From assembly GCF_003351345.1 (NCBI RefSeq), contig NZ_QQTO01000019.1, positions 372,001-436,000 on the forward strand: 64,000 nucleotides of DNA, read 5' to 3'. Source of the DNA: Allobosea caraganae (GTDB lineage Bacteria; Pseudomonadota; Alphaproteobacteria; Rhizobiales; Beijerinckiaceae). A program made the position numbers and the translations under genes. The notes under the pieces are model-generated. The model saw nothing but the letters and a program-made list of their open reading frames with translations. It was not told the DNA's origin and did no database searches. Positions 53,568-64,000 of the stretch are shown one piece after another. Every line of letters starts with the position of its first letter. The stretch's first letter is position 1.

Positions 53568-53580
53568 GCGAAAGTTTCGC
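53568..53580. promoter_or_regulatory. Short palindrome in the divergent dadA-like/transporter gap
   Basis: GCGAAA-G-TTTCGC is a perfect 13-base palindrome; a wider imperfect pair GCGCGAAA/TTTTGCGC surrounds it. It lies 89 bases from one gene and 162 from the other. The regulator is unknown. Confidence 0.3.
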
Positions 53581-53741
53581 AAGTTTTGCGCCAGCTTAGC
53601 CAGGAGCGCGGGGCTGGGGGAGCATAGCGGCAACTCCACGCAATTTTCTGCGCCGCGCAGGGCGGGGCTGTGCCAGCCGCTGGTGACGCAGCAACTCCTA
53701 TCGGCCAAGGTGACGCAAATTCCGTTCCGATTCAGGCTTTC

Positions 53742-54710
53742 ATGTTCTCGCGTTTCGCCGCTTTCCTCGCCTGGCTCGGCCGCTACGGCACGCAGGGTTT
53801 CGCGCTCTCGATCTTCCTGGGGCTTGCCCTGCCGCAATTCTCGGCGGCAGCACGGCCGCTGCTGCCGGTCACGATCTTCTGCTTCACCACCGTTGTCTTC
53901 CTGCGCGCCGATTTCGGCGTCATCGCCGGGCTGATCCGCCGGCCGGCCAAGCTTCTCACGGCCTGCCTCTGGCTGATCGCCGCGCCGGCCGTGATCATCG
54001 GCGCGACCTTGCTGCTGCTCGGCCGCGCCGGGCTCGATCCCGGCCTCGTGCTCGGCTTGGCGATCCTGTGTGCGGCGCCGCCGATCATGTCCTCGCCGGC
54101 GATCGCGATCCTCTACGGCTTCGAGCCGTCGTTGATCATCGCCAGTGCCATCCTGACTACGGTGCTGAGCCCGATCGTCGCGCCTGTGGTCGTCGAACTG
54201 GTGGCGGGGGCGGCGGTGCCGCTCGATCGCTGGGTGCTGACCCTGCGCCTGCTGCTCTTCATCGGCGGCGGCATCATGGTGGCGGCGATCATGCGGCGTT
54301 GGCTCGGCGGCGAACGCATCCGCGCGATGAAGGCCAATCTCGATGGCTTCGGCGTGCTGATGTACTTCATCTTCGCCATTGCCGCGATGGACGGCGTCAC
54401 GCGCGCCGCCTTCGAGAGGCCGGGGCAGGTTCTGACTTTCCTGGCCGTCGCCTTCGCGGTCGCCGGCTGCGGCATCGGGCTCGCCTTCCTGCTGCTGCGC
54501 AACCTTAAACGACCCGACCGCTTCATGATCGGCTACGGCACCGGCCAGCGGAACATGGGGCTGCTCGTCGCGGCGCTCGGCGCCGGCGTGCCCCCGACCA
54601 CCTTCCTGTTCTTCGCGCTGGCGCAGTTCCCGATCTACCTGCTGCCCTGGCTGCTGCGCGGCGTCGCGGCGCGGGTCAGGCGCGCGGACATGCCTGCTGA
54701 CGCGGGCTGA
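53742..54710 (+). CDS. Bile acid:sodium symporter (BASS) superfamily transporter
   Basis: 322 residues with nine or ten TM segments. BASS-type landmarks are LAILCAAPPIMSSPAIAIL (crossover helix) and YGTGQRNMGLLVAALGAG. Substrates in this superfamily include bile acids, pyruvate and other organic anions; none can be named here. ATG 53742 is chosen at the start of the first hydrophobic segment. It is divergent from the DadA-like gene. Confidence 0.8.
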   Translation: MFSRFAAFLAWLGRYGTQGFALSIFLGLALPQFSAAARPLLPVTIFCFTTVVFLRADFGVIAGLIRRPAKLLTACLWLIAAPAVIIGATLLLLGRAGLDPGLVLGLAILCAAPPIMSSPAIAILYGFEPSLIIASAILTTVLSPIVAPVVVELVAGAAVPLDRWVLTLRLLLFIGGGIMVAAIMRRWLGGERIRAMKANLDGFGVLMYFIFAIAAMDGVTRAAFERPGQVLTFLAVAFAVAGCGIGLAFLLLRNLKRPDRFMIGYGTGQRNMGLLVAALGAGVPPTTFLFFALAQFPIYLLPWLLRGVAARVRRADMPADAG

Positions 54711-54755
54711 CGGCGGGCCCTGCGAGGCTGCATTCGTCAAAGGAGCCGCAGAACC

Positions 54756-55445
54756 ATGATCACGCTCTATTCCGGACCGCTGAGCCTGTTCGCCCGCAAG
54801 GTCGAGATCGCGCTGCGCGAGAAGGGGCTCAGTTTCGAGCGCATCATGGTGCCGTTCAACCAGACCACCGGCTACGACCCGAAGCACCCGGAGGTCACGG
54901 CGCTGAACCCGAAAGGGCAGGTGCCGGTGCTGACCGATTGCGGCCTCGTGCTCTACGATTCCACCGTGATCATCGACTATCTCGACGAGGCCTATCCGGA
55001 GGTGCCGCTCTATCCCGCGTCGCCGGGCGATCGCGCCCGCTGCCGGCTCGACGAGCTCTATGCCGACGAGATCATGTTCAACGCGCTGCGGCCGCTGATG
55101 CACCGCACCAGCCCGCCGAGCTCCGACCAGACCAGGCGCATGGCGCAGGAGGCCGACGCGATGATCGCCGAGGCGACGCTCTCGCGCCACTACGCCGTGC
55201 TCGACGAGCGCCTCGCCGGGCGAGAGTTCTTCTCGCAGAACCTCTCCGTCGCCGATATCGCGCTGTTCATGGACGTGCTGTTCTCGCTGCGGCTGGGCGG
55301 GCCGTCGCTTACCGGCTTCGACGGGCTTGCCGCCTGGTTCGCGCGGCTGTCGCAGCGCCCGGCCTTCGCGCTCGCCGCGGCCGAGATTGCGGAAGCGGAT
55401 CGGCGCCTGTCCTTTCCGGTCAAACGAGCCTTGAAAACCGCCTGA
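54756..55445 (+). CDS. Glutathione S-transferase family protein
   Basis: 229 residues: a thioredoxin-like N-domain (MITLYSGPLSLFARKVEIAL, cis-Pro in GQVPVLTDCG, and YDSTVIIDYLDEAYP) and a helical C-domain (FSQNLSVADIALFMDVLFSL). The Ser after Tyr in YSGPLS may be the catalytic residue. Substrates are unknown. It starts 45 bases after the transporter. Confidence 0.88.
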   Translation: MITLYSGPLSLFARKVEIALREKGLSFERIMVPFNQTTGYDPKHPEVTALNPKGQVPVLTDCGLVLYDSTVIIDYLDEAYPEVPLYPASPGDRARCRLDELYADEIMFNALRPLMHRTSPPSSDQTRRMAQEADAMIAEATLSRHYAVLDERLAGREFFSQNLSVADIALFMDVLFSLRLGGPSLTGFDGLAAWFARLSQRPAFALAAAEIAEADRRLSFPVKRALKTA

Positions 55446-55487
55446 ACGCAATTGCGGTGACAGCTCGCGGCGGGTAAACCGCTCGCC

Positions 55488-56171
55488 ATGACCGCCCCGA
55501 TCCGCATCGCCCCCTCGATCCTCTCGGCCGATTTCGCCAAGCTCGGCGAAGAGGTGCGTGCCATCGACGCCGCCGGCGCCGACTGGATTCATTGCGACGT
55601 GATGGACGGGCATTTCGTGCCCAATATCAGCTTCGGCCCGGACGTGCTGAAGGCGATCCGCCCGCATACGGCGAAGTTCTTCGACGTGCACCTGATGATC
55701 GCGCCGGTCGACCCCTATGTCGAAGCCTTCGCCAAGGCGGGCGCCGACCTGATCTCGTTTCATGTCGAGGCCGGCGCGCATTCGCACCGCACGGTGCAGG
55801 CCATCAAGGCGCAGGGCAAGCAGGCCGGCATCGTGCTAAACCCCGGCACGCCGGAGAGCGCGATCGAGCCGCTGCTCGGCGATCTCGACCTGATCCTGCT
55901 GATGAGCGTCAATCCCGGCTTCGGCGGCCAGAGCTTCATCTGCTCGGTGGTCGAGAAGATCGCGCGCGTCCGAGCTCTGATCGGCGAGCGGCCGATCGCG
56001 CTCGAAGTCGATGGCGGCATCACGCCGGAGACCGCGCCGCTGGCGGTCAAGGCCGGCGCCGACGTGCTCGTCGCCGGTTCGGCCGCCTTCAAGGGCGGGC
56101 CTGCGAACTACGCCGCCAATATTGCCGCGATCCGCAAGGCGGCCGAGACCGCCCGCGGCGAGTGGGTGTGA
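55488..56171 (+). CDS. rpe: Ribulose-phosphate 3-epimerase
   Basis: 227 residues of TIM barrel: [15 protein letters not shown], then [19 protein letters not shown] with metal His and catalytic Asp, [17 protein letters not shown] and EVDGGI with the second catalytic Asp. It converts ribulose 5-phosphate and xylulose 5-phosphate. purB follows beyond a palindromic repeat. Confidence 0.95.
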   Translation: MTAPIRIAPSILSADFAKLGEEVRAIDAAGADWIHCDVMDGHFVPNISFGPDVLKAIRPHTAKFFDVHLMIAPVDPYVEAFAKAGADLISFHVEAGAHSHRTVQAIKAQGKQAGIVLNPGTPESAIEPLLGDLDLILLMSVNPGFGGQSFICSVVEKIARVRALIGERPIALEVDGGITPETAPLAVKAGADVLVAGSAAFKGGPANYAANIAAIRKAAETARGEWV

Positions 56172-56193
56172 GAGAGGTCGACTTGGCATTGTC

Positions 56194-56290
56194 GTCATGG
56201 TCGGGCTTGTCCCGACCATCCACGTCTTGCCCGGTTTGGCCTTCATCGACGGTTCAAGACGTGGATGCCCGGCACAAGGCCGTGCATGAC
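56194..56290. repeat. Palindromic intergenic repeat, family F
   Basis: GTCATGGTCGGGCTTGTCCC ... ATCCACGTCTTG-N-CAAGACGTGGAT ... GGCCGTGCATGAC. A compound hairpin between rpe and purB; single copy in the window. Confidence 0.7.
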
Positions 56291-56316
56291 GGTAGTGCAA
56301 TAAGGCGAGGCCAAGA

Positions 56317-57624
<1,308 letters not shown>

Positions 57625-57652
57625 GCAGGCCCCGCGGAAAGGCGCTTAACGT

Positions 57653-58213
57653 ATGAAATCCTCCGACGCCGACATCTTCATCATCCCCGGCTGGTCCGGC
57701 TCCGGGCCCGACCATTGGCAGAGCCGCTGGGAGGCCAAGCTCACCACCGCGCGGCGGATCGAGCAGGATGACTGGTACAAGCCGGCGCGCGACGCCTGGG
57801 CCAACCGCATCGTGGCGGCCGTGCGCGCGGCGACGCGGCCGGTCGTGCTCGTCGCGCATTCGGCCGGCGTCAGCGCGGTGGCGCATGCGGCCGAACATCT
57901 CAAGCCCGGCGAGGTCGCTGGCGCCTTCCTCGTCGCGCCGGCCTCGGAGCGGGCCAAGGGCGCCATTCCCGGCATGACGCCTGACTTCATCCCGCATCGG
58001 CGCGAGACGCTGCCGTTCCCCTCCGTGCTGATCTCCAGCACAACCGATCCCTATTGCACGCAGGACGAGGCGAAGGCGCTGGCCGAGGCCTGGGGCGCCG
58101 AGTTCGTCGACGCCGGCGATAACGGCCATCTCAACACCGAATCCGGCCACGGGCCCTGGCCGGACGGCCTGCTGCGCTTCGCCGGCTTCTTGCGGCAGTT
58201 GAAAGCGACCTGA
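57653..58213 (+). CDS. RBBP9/YdeN-type alpha/beta hydrolase
   Basis: 186 residues. It starts DADIFIIPGWSGSGPDHWQSRWE (oxyanion region), with nucleophile Ser in VLVAHSAGVSAVAHA, the catalytic Asp in SSTTDPYC and His in DNGHLNTESGHGPWPDG. The triad appears complete. The family has serine hydrolase activity, but physiological substrates are unknown. It lies 28 bases after purB. Confidence 0.88.
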   Translation: MKSSDADIFIIPGWSGSGPDHWQSRWEAKLTTARRIEQDDWYKPARDAWANRIVAAVRAATRPVVLVAHSAGVSAVAHAAEHLKPGEVAGAFLVAPASERAKGAIPGMTPDFIPHRRETLPFPSVLISSTTDPYCTQDEAKALAEAWGAEFVDAGDNGHLNTESGHGPWPDGLLRFAGFLRQLKAT

Positions 58214-58293
58214 CGGAATCTAGGCATTTAAGTCGCTTTTCCGTATTGATTGTCTGCAATGTTGCGCTCGGCCATTCCGCTCGGAGTCCGACC

Positions 58294-59007
58294 ATGCTGA
58301 CACGTCGCCTGTTCTGCGGCTGCCTGCCGCTTGCCGCCAGTTTCCTCTCGTCCGAATGCCTGGCTCAGGCGCCGGCCTCGACCTGCGAGGTGTTCACGCC
58401 GGAGCGGCAGCAGGCCAAGACGCCCGAACTCGCCCTGGCGCGGCTGCGCGAGGGCCATGCGCGCTTTCTCGCCGGCAAGACGATCAATTGCGACCTGATG
58501 GCCCAGATCAGGGGCACGGCCGCCGGCCAGGCGCCGTTCGCGGCGATCATCGGCTGCATCGACTCGCGCGTGCCGGTCGAGCTCGTCTTCGACCAGCGCA
58601 TCGGCGACGTCTTCGTCGCGCGCATTGCCGGCAACTTCGTCAATACCGACATCATCGGCAGCATGGAGTTCGCGACCAAGGTCTCGGGCGCGAAGCTGAT
58701 CGTGGTGCTCGGCCACAGCGAGTGCGGCGCGATCAAGGGCGCGATCGACAACGTGCGGCTCGGCAACCTCACGGCGACGCTGGCGAACATCGCTCCGGCT
58801 GTGCTGGCCACGACCGGCATCGAGGGACCGCATTCGTCGAAGAACGCCAAGTTCGTGCAGGCCGTCGCCGAGACGAATGCCCGGTTCGCCGTACAGGAGT
58901 TGACGGCGCGCAGCCCGATCCTGACCGAGATGGTCGAGAAGAAGGAACTCAGCATCGTCTCGGCGATGCACGACGTTGCGACCGGGCGGATCACCTTCGC
59001 AGCGTGA
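58294..59007 (+). CDS. Exported beta-class carbonic anhydrase
   Basis: 237 residues. The N-terminus LTRRLFCGCLPLAASFLSSECLAQA is a Tat-like or Sec signal, so the enzyme is probably periplasmic. Zinc ligands are Cys88 (GCIDSRVP), His141 and Cys144 (GHSECGAIKG), and the Asp-Arg dyad follows Cys88. It interconverts CO2 and bicarbonate. The ATG at 58294 is chosen because the signal begins there; the frame is open to 58246. Confidence 0.88.
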   Translation: MLTRRLFCGCLPLAASFLSSECLAQAPASTCEVFTPERQQAKTPELALARLREGHARFLAGKTINCDLMAQIRGTAAGQAPFAAIIGCIDSRVPVELVFDQRIGDVFVARIAGNFVNTDIIGSMEFATKVSGAKLIVVLGHSECGAIKGAIDNVRLGNLTATLANIAPAVLATTGIEGPHSSKNAKFVQAVAETNARFAVQELTARSPILTEMVEKKELSIVSAMHDVATGRITFAA

Positions 59008-59030
59008 GCCCATGCCGGATGCCCAAAGAA

Positions 59031-59062
59031 AAACCCGCCCCGGATCGCTCCGGGGCGGGTTT
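59031..59062. terminator. Bidirectional terminator between carbonic anhydrase and liv genes
   Basis: AAACCCGCCCCGGA and TCCGGGGCGGGTTT pair perfectly around TCGC, with A and T runs on the two sides. It serves the two converging genes. Confidence 0.9.
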
Positions 59063-59089
59063 CTCATGTCAGCAATCAGCTAGCCGAGA

Positions 59090-60205
59090 TCAATTCTCGA
59101 CATAGGTGATCTTGCCGTCCGCGCCCTTCTTCCAGGTGTAGACGGTGTAGTCCGGACGGGTGATGTCGCCCTTCTTGTCGAAGGAGATGTCGCCGATCAC
59201 GGTCTTGACCGGCTGGCCGCCATGCAGCGCGTCGGCGATCTTCTTGGGATCGACGGAGTTCGCGCGCTTGGCGCCTTCGGCCATGATCTGGACGGCGGCG
59301 TAGCTGTAGAGGGTGTAGGCTTCCGGCTTGAACTTGCGGGCCTCGAACTTCTTGAGGACGGCAGCCGCTTCCGGACGCTTCTGCGGGTCCGGCGGGAAGG
59401 TCATCAGCGTGCCTTCGACGCCGGGGCCGCCGATCGTGGCGAACTCGTCGGTGGTGATGCCGTCGCCCGAGACGAGCACGGTCTTCAGGCCCTGGTCGCG
59501 CATCTGGCGCACGATCAGGCCGCCTTCGGTGTGCAGGCCGCCCCAGTAGAGATAGTCGGCACCGGTCGACTTCAGCTTGGAGACGAGCGCCGAGAAGTCC
59601 TTCTCGCCGGCGTTGACGCCTTCATAGAGCACTTCCTTGACGCCGCCGGCATTGAGACCCTTCTTGGTCTCGTCGGCGAGGCCCTGGCCGTAGGTGGTCT
59701 TGTCGTGGACGACCGCGATCTTCTTGTCCTTGAAGTTCTTGATCAGGTAGGCCGAGGCGACGCTGCCCTGCTGGTCGTCACGGCCGCAGGTGCGGAAGGT
59801 GTTCCACAGGCCGCGCTCGGTGATCTTCGGGTTGGTGGCCGAAGGGCTGATCATCAGGATGCCGTTCTCGGCATAGACTTCCGAGGCCGGCATGGTGACG
59901 CCGGAGTTGAAGTGGCCGAGCACCCACTTGACGCCGTCGCCGACGAACTTGTTGGCGACTGAGACGCCCTGCTTCGGATCGGAGACGTCGTCGCCGATCG
60001 AGATGGTGATCTTCTGGCCGAGCACGCCGCCGGCCGCGTTGATGTCCTCCACCGCCTGTTCGGCGCCGTTCTTCAGCTGGGCGCCGAAGGCCGCGTTCGG
60101 GCCGGTGATCGGACCACCGACGCCGAGCTTGATCTGGGCATTCGCCACGCCGGAGAAGGCGAGGACCGCGCCGAGGGCGATACCGCCCAAGAGCAGCTTC
60201 TTCAT
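59090..60205 (-). CDS. livJ: Branched-chain amino-acid ABC transporter, substrate-binding protein
   Basis: 371 residues: a signal peptide (MKKLLLGGIALGAVLAFSGVANA), then the type I binding fold (IKLGVGGPITGPNAAFGAQL, LMISPSATNPKITERG, IAVVHDKTTYGQGLADE). It delivers Leu/Ile/Val or similar amino acids to LivHMGF; ligand specificity is not visible. A leader hairpin ACGGGCC/GGCCCGT is at 60237-60258. It is the last gene of the liv group on the minus strand. Confidence 0.9.
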   Translation of the reverse strand: MKKLLLGGIALGAVLAFSGVANAQIKLGVGGPITGPNAAFGAQLKNGAEQAVEDINAAGGVLGQKITISIGDDVSDPKQGVSVANKFVGDGVKWVLGHFNSGVTMPASEVYAENGILMISPSATNPKITERGLWNTFRTCGRDDQQGSVASAYLIKNFKDKKIAVVHDKTTYGQGLADETKKGLNAGGVKEVLYEGVNAGEKDFSALVSKLKSTGADYLYWGGLHTEGGLIVRQMRDQGLKTVLVSGDGITTDEFATIGGPGVEGTLMTFPPDPQKRPEAAAVLKKFEARKFKPEAYTLYSYAAVQIMAEGAKRANSVDPKKIADALHGGQPVKTVIGDISFDKKGDITRPDYTVYTWKKGADGKITYVEN

Positions 60206-60418
60206 GAGATGGGACTCCCCTGTATTGTCACTAGGAACGGGCCATAGTTTCGGCCCGTCTCGGCGCGTGGTGCCACCGTGAAAAGCAGTCTTGCGCTTTT
60301 TCAACGGTCTGTCACGCGGCAAGCTCGGTGGTGTTTTTCGGTCTTTCGGAGGGGTTGGGCACGCTGATCCACTTGCAGGATTCATGCGCAAAACCGGCCT
60401 CAACTTTTCCGCATCCTG

Positions 60419-60763
60419 CTAGCGCGCCTTCCAGCTGAAGGGGCCGGTGCGCTCGTAGAGCCAGCGATATTGCGTCGTCATCTGGCGGGTGCGGTTGTAG
60501 CGCCAGCCGGCGAGGGCGAAGGCCATCAGCACGACGGTGTCGACGAGGTAGAATTGCGGGCTGAGCAGCGTGCCGTGGAAGACGGCGAAGTGGATGAAGC
60601 GCAGCACCAGCCCGAGCACCAGCGTATAGACCACCAGCTGGATCACCGGCCGCCAGGTGATGGCGATGGCGCGCCCGGTCATCCAGGCGGCCCAGCCGCC
60701 CATCACCATGGTGACGAGCAGGAACAGCCAGACGGTCGGTTCTTCGTAGAGGACGCCCTGCAT
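60419..60763 (-). CDS. DUF6867 membrane protein of the liv operon
   Basis: 114 residues with three TM segments (VWLFLLVTMVMGGWAAWMTG, VIQLVVYTLVLGLVLRFIHF, FYLVDTVVLMAFALAGWRY) and a basic C-terminus (TTQYRWLYERTGPFSWKAR). It matches the DUF6867 proteins found with liv transporters in Hyphomicrobiales. Role unknown; a transporter accessory protein is plausible from position, between livF and livJ. Confidence 0.75.
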   Translation of the reverse strand: MQGVLYEEPTVWLFLLVTMVMGGWAAWMTGRAIAITWRPVIQLVVYTLVLGLVLRFIHFAVFHGTLLSPQFYLVDTVVLMAFALAGWRYNRTRQMTTQYRWLYERTGPFSWKAR

Positions 60764-60804
60764 CGGTCAGGCTCCCAACAGATGTCTGAGAATGGTGAGG
60801 CCCG

Positions 60805-60852
60805 CATCCTTCGAGACGCCATTCCTATCGGAACGGCTCCTCAGGATGAGGG
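60805..60852. repeat. Family B palindromic repeat inside the liv operon
   Basis: CATCCTTCGAGACG ... GCTCCTCAGGATG. A short form of family B lying in the gap between livF and the DUF6867 gene. Confidence 0.6.
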
Positions 60853-60876
60853 CTGAGAGAGAGGCCGGCCCTCGCT

Positions 60877-61598
<722 letters not shown>

Positions 61599-61602
<4 letters not shown>

Positions 61603-62453
61603 TGCAGGCCAACCTCCGCTTCGACCGCCTCGACCTCTTCGTCGTCGACGCCGAGATAGGCCGCGATCACCTTCGGGTCGGCCTGCACTTCGGCCGGCGT
61701 GCCGTCGGCGATCTTGGTGCCGTAGTCGAGCACCACGACATGGTCCGAGATCTCCATCACCACCGACATGTCGTGCTCGATCAGGAGCAGGGCCGTGCCC
61801 ATCTCCTTGCGGATCGAGAGCAGGAGCGTGTTGAGGTCGTGGCTCTCGCGCGGGTTCAGGCCGGCGGCCGGCTCGTCGAGGCAGAGCAGCAGCGGGTCGG
61901 TGCACATGGCGCGGGCGATCTCGAGCCGGCGCTGGTCGCCATAGGGCAGGTCGGCGGCAGGATCGTCGGCGCGGTCGAGCAGGTTGATCTTGTCGAGCCA
62001 GAAGGCCGCCTTCTCGATCGCCTGCTTCTCGCGCGCCTTGTAGCCGCCGATGCCGAGCACGCCGAGGAAGGTGAAGCCGGACGCGATCATCAGCGGGTTG
62101 TGCTGCGCCACCAGCAGGTTCTCCAGCACGGTCATGCCGCCGAACAGGCGGATGTTCTGGAAGGTGCGGGCGACCTTGGCCTTCCAGGAGATGCGGAAGT
62201 CGGGCATGCGCTCGAGCAGGTAGCTGTCGCCCGGAGAGCCGTCGCTAGTCTCCTGCGTCAGCGTCATCATGCCTTCGGTCGGCTTGTAGAAGCCGGTGAT
62301 GCAGTTGAACACCGTGGTCTTGCCGGCGCCGTTGGGGCCGATCAGCGCGGTGATGTCGCCCTTGCGGGCCTCGAAGGAGAGGTCGTTGACGGCGGTGAGG
62401 CCGCCGAAGCGCATCGTCAGATGCTCGACCTGAAGCAGTGGGACGGTCGTCAT
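61599..62453 (-). CDS. livG: Branched-chain amino-acid ABC transporter ATPase LivG
   Basis: 284 residues. Walker A (GPNGAGKTT), the LivG-type signature LPYGDQRRLEIARAM and Walker B (LLCLDEPAAGLNP) are present, along with VARTFQNIRLFGGMTVLENL. The C-terminus has an acidic extension (GVDDEEVEAVEAEVGLQ). The start overlaps the livM stop by one base (TGATG). Confidence 0.95.
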
Positions 62454-63835
62454 CAGCCGTGACCCTCCTGGACCATGTCGGCGGAGATCGCCTTCTTCTC
62501 CTTGAGGAAGGCGGTCGGCTCCCTGGTCGAGATCAACCCGCGCGGCTTCCAGATCATGATCACCACCATGGCGAAGCCGAAGATCAGCATGCGGTACTTG
62601 GTCGGGTCGAAGTCCTGACCGAAGATCGCCTTGAGCCATTCCAGCTCGCGCAGCAGTTCGGTGCCGCCGATCATCGCGATCGCGGCGATGGCGCAGCCCC
62701 AGAGCGAGCCCATGCCGCCGAGCACGACGATGGCCAGGATCACCGCCGATTCCATGAAGACGAAGGATTCAGGCGAGATGAAGCCTTGGCGCGCGGCGAA
62801 GAACGAGCCGGCGAAGCCGCCGAACATGGCGCCGAGCGAGAAGGCCGTGAGCTTGGTGTTGGTGGTGTTGATGCCGAGCGAGCGGCAGGCGATCTCGTCC
62901 TCGCGCAATGCCTCCCAGGCCCGCCCGACCGGCAGGCGGCGCAGCCGCAGCGTGACGAAGGCGGTCAGCAGGGCGAGGCTGAGGATGACGTAGTAGAGGA
63001 AGATGGTTCGGTAGAGCGGCGAGAATTCGAGCCCGAACACCGCCGCGAAGCCGGTGTCGCTGGCGTTGAAGGGGATGCCGAAGAAGCTTGGGCGCGGAAT
63101 GCCGGAGATGCCGGCGTAGCCGTTCGAGAAATCCGTCCAGTTGATCAGGACGAGCCGGATGATCTCGCCGAAGGCCAGCGTCACGATGGCGAGATAGTCG
63201 CCGCGCAGGCGCAGCACCGGGAAGCCGAGCAGCATGCCCCAGAAGGCGGCGAGGATTCCGGATATCGGCAGCAGGATCCAGAAGGACAGGCCGAATTTCT
63301 GGGCGAGCAGCGCATAGGAATAGGCGCCAACGGCGTAGAAGGCGACATAGCCGAGGTCGAGCAGGCCGGCGAGGCCGACGACGATGTTCAGCCCCCAGCC
63401 GAGCATGACGTAGATCAGGATCTGGACGCCGAAATTGTCGATCCATTTCAGCGCGCCGCCCCAGCCGGTGAGCGTGATGGCGATGATCGGGAAGGTGATC
63501 AGGAAGCCCAGCCCGAAGACCGAGAAGATGCGCGAATTGCGCTGGAAGAAGGCGAAGGTGCCGTGCGGCAGGAAGCGCACCATCGACTTGCGCTCGCTGC
63601 GGCCCTGCTGGCGCAGCGCCATCAGGAAGCGGCCGACGAAGACGATGGCAACGGCCCAGGCGACCGCGTCCCAGCGCGGGTCGAGCACCAGGACGTTCTC
63701 CATGTTGGAGCGCGTGCCCCAGGCGATGATCGGGATGCACAGGCCGAAGGTCACCAGCGCGGCGAAGGCGGCTTCCTTGAGGGCCGCCTTCATGTCGAGC
63801 TGGCGCGCGGCGGGGGCAGAGACGGGGTTCGCCAT
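62453..63835 (-). CDS. livM: Branched-chain amino-acid ABC transporter permease LivM
   Basis: 460 residues with about 10 TM segments. The permease coupling loop is [20 protein letters not shown], and [20 protein letters not shown] is the typical first core helix. The long N-terminal extension (about 110 residues with extra TM helices) marks the large LivM type. It forms the channel with LivH. Confidence 0.93.
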   Translation of the reverse strand: MANPVSAPAARQLDMKAALKEAAFAALVTFGLCIPIIAWGTRSNMENVLVLDPRWDAVAWAVAIVFVGRFLMALRQQGRSERKSMVRFLPHGTFAFFQRNSRIFSVFGLGFLITFPIIAITLTGWGGALKWIDNFGVQILIYVMLGWGLNIVVGLAGLLDLGYVAFYAVGAYSYALLAQKFGLSFWILLPISGILAAFWGMLLGFPVLRLRGDYLAIVTLAFGEIIRLVLINWTDFSNGYAGISGIPRPSFFGIPFNASDTGFAAVFGLEFSPLYRTIFLYYVILSLALLTAFVTLRLRRLPVGRAWEALREDEIACRSLGINTTNTKLTAFSLGAMFGGFAGSFFAARQGFISPESFVFMESAVILAIVVLGGMGSLWGCAIAAIAMIGGTELLRELEWLKAIFGQDFDPTKYRMLIFGFAMVVIMIWKPRGLISTREPTAFLKEKKAISADMVQEGHG

Positions 63836-63839
63836 GGCG

Positions 63840-64000
63840 TCAGACCTTCTCGACTTCAGGTCGGCCGAGGATGCCCGAGGGCATGAAGACGAGCACCACC
63901 GCCAGGATGGAGAAGGCGGCGACGTCCTTGTAGTCGTTGGAGACGTAGCCCGACCAGAAGATCTCGATCAGGCCGATGAGCAGGCCGCCGATGACGGCGC
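63840..64000 (-). CDS. livH: Branched-chain amino-acid ABC transporter permease LivH, 3' end
   Basis: The last 53 codons of a permease ([50 protein letters not shown]) read off the window edge. The sequence is a typical LivH C-terminus. It ends 4 bases before livM and would be the first permease gene of the operon. Confidence 0.85.
   Translation of the reverse strand, partial: AVIGGLLIGLIEIFWSGYVSNDYKDVAAFSILAVVLVFMPSGILGRPEVEKV

Overview
The window is a GC-rich alphaproteobacterial chromosome segment. The gene set and order point to the Hyphomicrobiales, most like a Bosea-type genome; this is inferred from gene content, not from a marker search. The supporting signs are a CckA kinase gene joined to flhB, the MotE and DUF6468 flagellar proteins, a DksA that has lost most of its zinc cysteines, a DUF6867 gene in a liv operon, an Irr-type iron box, and many short palindromic intergenic repeats of the kind common in rhizobia-related genomes. 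No tRNA, rRNA, CRISPR array, insertion sequence or prophage was seen.

Region 1 (1-22086) is a flagellar locus. After a MocR-type regulator, one minus-strand group reads flgB-flgC-fliE-fliQ-fliR-flhB, followed by cckA. Facing it on the plus strand are fliO and fliP and a Sel1-repeat protein. A second minus-strand group reads fliL-fliM-DUF6468-motE, then two tiny overlapping membrane-protein genes. A large periplasmic TPR protein is also on the minus strand. The plus-strand group flgF-flgG-flgA-flgH closes the locus. Both divergent promoter regions (7516-7762 and 18390-18678) hold a perfect TTAA-N7-TTAA CtrA box. Two sigma-54-type -24/-12 elements precede flgF and the TPR gene. The cell-cycle kinase, its expected downstream DNA sites and the flagellar genes therefore sit together.

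Region 2 (22087-38900) is mixed housekeeping and accessory content. It holds dksA; an MBOAT acyltransferase with a membrane SGNH-like partner; a quinone reductase and SDR pair under a divergent LysR gene; an HxlR regulator next to an orphan fabF; an acyl-CoA carboxylase beta subunit; a DUF1801 gene broken by one stop codon; an ATP12 chaperone; an SDR/AraC divergent pair; a small membrane protein coupled to a multi-TM chemoreceptor; and a P1 peptidase. A 114-bp repeat occurs twice, each time just after a stop codon, and the two copies differ by compensating changes in predicted stems.

Region 3 (38900-53500) holds PsiF-like and Spy-like periplasmic proteins, rpsD, murI, a MarR-GNAT fusion with a perfect palindromic operator, a flavin amine oxidase, a TonB-dependent haem/transferrin-type receptor with an upstream Irr-like box, trmJ, a second chemoreceptor, a membrane dipeptidase and a DadA-like oxidase.

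Region 4 (53500-64000) holds a BASS-family transporter, a GST, rpe, purB, an RBBP9-type hydrolase, an exported beta-carbonic anhydrase, and a branched-chain amino-acid (liv) ABC transporter whose livH gene runs off the window end.
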